Position numbers and translations under genes: made by a program. A stretch of DNA of 64,000 bases. Source: Streptomyces atroolivaceus (GTDB lineage Bacteria > Actinomycetota > Actinomycetes > Streptomycetales > Streptomycetaceae). Below the pieces are notes generated by a model. It did not search any database. It was given only the letters and a program-made list of their open reading frames with translations, and was not told where the DNA came from. Below, in pieces: positions 63,199 through 64,000 of the stretch; position 1 is the first letter of the stretch; each line of letters starts with the position of its first letter. The stretch spans positions 434,001 to 498,000 of the forward strand of contig NZ_JNXG01000001.1 of the NCBI RefSeq assembly GCF_000717025.1, read 5' to 3'.

Positions 63199-63283
63199 GG
63201 TGGGTTGCCCGAGCGGCCTAAGGGAACGGTCTTGAAAACCGTCGTGGCGCGAGTCACCGTGGGTTCAAATCCCACACCCACCG
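63199..63283 (+). tRNA. tRNA-Ser (anticodon TGA)
   Basis: A complete 85-nt class II tRNA: acceptor GGTGGGT pairs with ACCCACC, D arm GCCCGAGCGGCCTAAGGG, anticodon stem-loop ACGGTCTTGAAAACCGT with TGA, long variable arm, T arm GTGGGTTCAAATCCCAC. CCA is not encoded in full (GCA follows). It reads TCA/TCG-type codons and is the apparent integration site for the element beginning just after it. Confidence 0.96.
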
Positions 63284-63308
63284 CAGCAGGTCAGAGAAGT
63301 AGCAGGTC

Positions 63309-63343
63309 AGAGGGCGGGTCTCCGGTACGGGGGCCCGCCCTCT
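63309..63343. terminator. Hairpin between tRNA-Ser and the integrase gene
   Basis: Arms AGAGGGCGGG (63309-63318) and CCCGCCCTCT (63334-63343) pair perfectly. It can end the tRNA transcript. A 12-bp direct repeat AGCAGGTCAGAG just before it (about 63285-63312) overlaps its start. Confidence 0.75.
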
Positions 63344-63424
63344 GTGTTCACCTTGTCTCACCCCATACCCCTGATTCCCGATGCCGACCGGGGCGTGTGG
63401 GCCATGCGCGGGCCAGGATCGGTC

Positions 63425-64000
63425 CTACTCCTCGGCGCGAAGCCCCAGCTCAACGAGCCGGTTAGCCGCTGCCGATCCGCCCTTGAGGAGCTTGGCGTAG
63501 AACCGGTAGAGCACCGCGAGGCTGTGGCCGGCGCGGGAGGCGGCCTCCACCGGATCCATGCCGGACTTGATCCACAGCGAGATCGCGGCGTGCCGCAGTG
63601 CGTAGGGGACGTCCGCGAGCGGGCTGCGCAGCTCCTGGTCGCTGAGCACAGTCTTGCGGGCCTCGCTCCAGACCTCGGAGTACTCGTTCGACGTGAGGCG
63701 ACCGCCACGTGCCGCCCGGAACAACCGGCCGTCCGGCGCGACACCGAAGCGCTCGATATGGGAGCGGATCATGCGGACGTAGACCGGCGGGACTGGGACG
63801 GCACGTACGGCCTTCCGCGCCCGGTGCTTCAGGCCGCGTTCGTCGTGAGACTTCCCGCTGTCGGTCCAGCCGCCCCCAACCTCGGGATGACTCTCCGACA
63901 CCAGCACTTCCCCCCATGCCTCCGGCTCGGTCTCCGGGGGCAGGACGAAATCCGACTCCCGCAGCGCCACGGCCTCACCGGGGCGCGTCGCCACGTAGTA
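63425..64000 (-). CDS. Tyrosine site-specific recombinase (integrase), C-terminal part
   Basis: The reading frame is open at the right edge; about 191 C-terminal residues are seen. Catalytic-domain features: the first Arg in ATRPGEAVALRESD, a beta-hairpin-like region with the basic KHRARKAVRAVPVPP, YALRHAAISLWIKSG (the R-H box; the usual H-x-x-R reads as LRH), GHSLAVLY, and the likely nucleophile Tyr in YRFYAKLLKGG. It integrates and excises DNA at the adjacent tRNA-Ser by family function. The stop lies 142 bp from the tRNA 3' end. Close relatives are integrases of streptomycete integrative plasmids or phages. Confidence 0.92.
   Translation of the reverse strand, partial: YYVATRPGEAVALRESDFVLPPETEPEAWGEVLVSESHPEVGGGWTDSGKSHDERGLKHRARKAVRAVPVPPVYVRMIRSHIERFGVAPDGRLFRAARGGRLTSNEYSEVWSEARKTVLSDQELRSPLADVPYALRHAAISLWIKSGMDPVEAASRAGHSLAVLYRFYAKLLKGGSAAANRLVELGLRAEE

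Larger units (their letters stand above)
63284..64000. mobile_element. Edge of an integrative element at tRNA-Ser (continues beyond window)
   Basis: A tyrosine integrase gene points toward the 3' end of tRNA-Ser(UGA), the usual layout of actinomycete integrative elements, prophages and integrated plasmids whose attachment core is the tRNA 3' end. The boundary is probably within the T arm or acceptor (about 63255-63283). The far end is not visible, so the type of element is unknown. Confidence 0.7.

Overview
This window is core chromosome of a Streptomyces species: very high GC, strong G/C third-position bias, and ssgR-ssgA (a cell-division pair confined to sporulating streptomycetes) lying between genes kept in the same order as in S. 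coelicolor (ssb-rpsR-rplI ... dnaB ... ssgR-ssgA ... thiC ... cydAB-cydDC ... serS-pheA ... copper cluster ... htrA). The SsgA protein is closest, from memory, to the S. griseus form. The origin is not in the window, but four perfect ParB sites (parS) and many consensus DnaA boxes indicate it lies in the origin-proximal domain.

Layout. 1-4.5 kb: the end of ssb, then rpsR and rplI, a MATE pump on the other strand, and replicative helicase dnaB behind a DnaA-box cluster. 4.7-13.8 kb: small metabolic, transport and regulatory genes (serine hydrolase, AlkZ-like winged-helix protein, GNAT, MarR with a divergent MFS pump, Nudix, LysR, cystathionine lyase-type enzyme, small membrane protein, cupin), with a decayed membrane-protein gene at 9.6-9.95 kb. 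13.9-19.2 kb: a small membrane protein, ssgR-ssgA, a YibE/F membrane protein, and thiC behind a TPP riboswitch. 19.3-24.1 kb: a membrane protein, a PPP-type phosphatase, a LacI regulator and a HisC-type aminotransferase. 24.3-32.4 kb: a respiratory block with a Rex operator, cydA, cydB, fused cydDC and a DevS/DosS-like two-GAF histidine kinase that keeps the likely heme-ligand His. 32.5-41.8 kb: a HAD phosphatase, an F420-type oxidoreductase, a small gene split by an inversion, kptA, an EphD-like hydrolase/SDR fusion and two ABC ATPase-permease pairs. 42-46.7 kb: a putative DNA-binding protein, tRNA-Ser(GCU), HAD-serS and pheA, with DnaA boxes between the last two. 46.8-52.9 kb: an extracytoplasmic copper-handling operon (membrane protein, YcnI, Sco, ECuC, CopC-CopD, DtpA). 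53-63.1 kb: two anti-sigma-type ATPases, pepP, a SpoIIE-type phosphatase with an altered metal site, a prim-pol-like protein, a SEC-C protein, a glycerophosphodiester phosphodiesterase and a secreted or membrane HtrA protease. 63.2-64 kb: tRNA-Ser(UGA) followed by the C-terminal part of a tyrosine integrase, the edge of an integrated element continuing past the window.

The less expected content lies mostly outside genes: (i) parS sites placed in unusual spots (inside a 44-bp perfect palindrome, over the cydDC start codon, next to a pseudogene); (ii) ten exact DnaA boxes in separate intergenic clusters plus one in a gene; (iii) a small gene whose N-terminal and C-terminal halves now lie on opposite strands; (iv) a degenerate 13-unit pentamer array. 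No complete insertion sequence, CRISPR array or defence system was seen.
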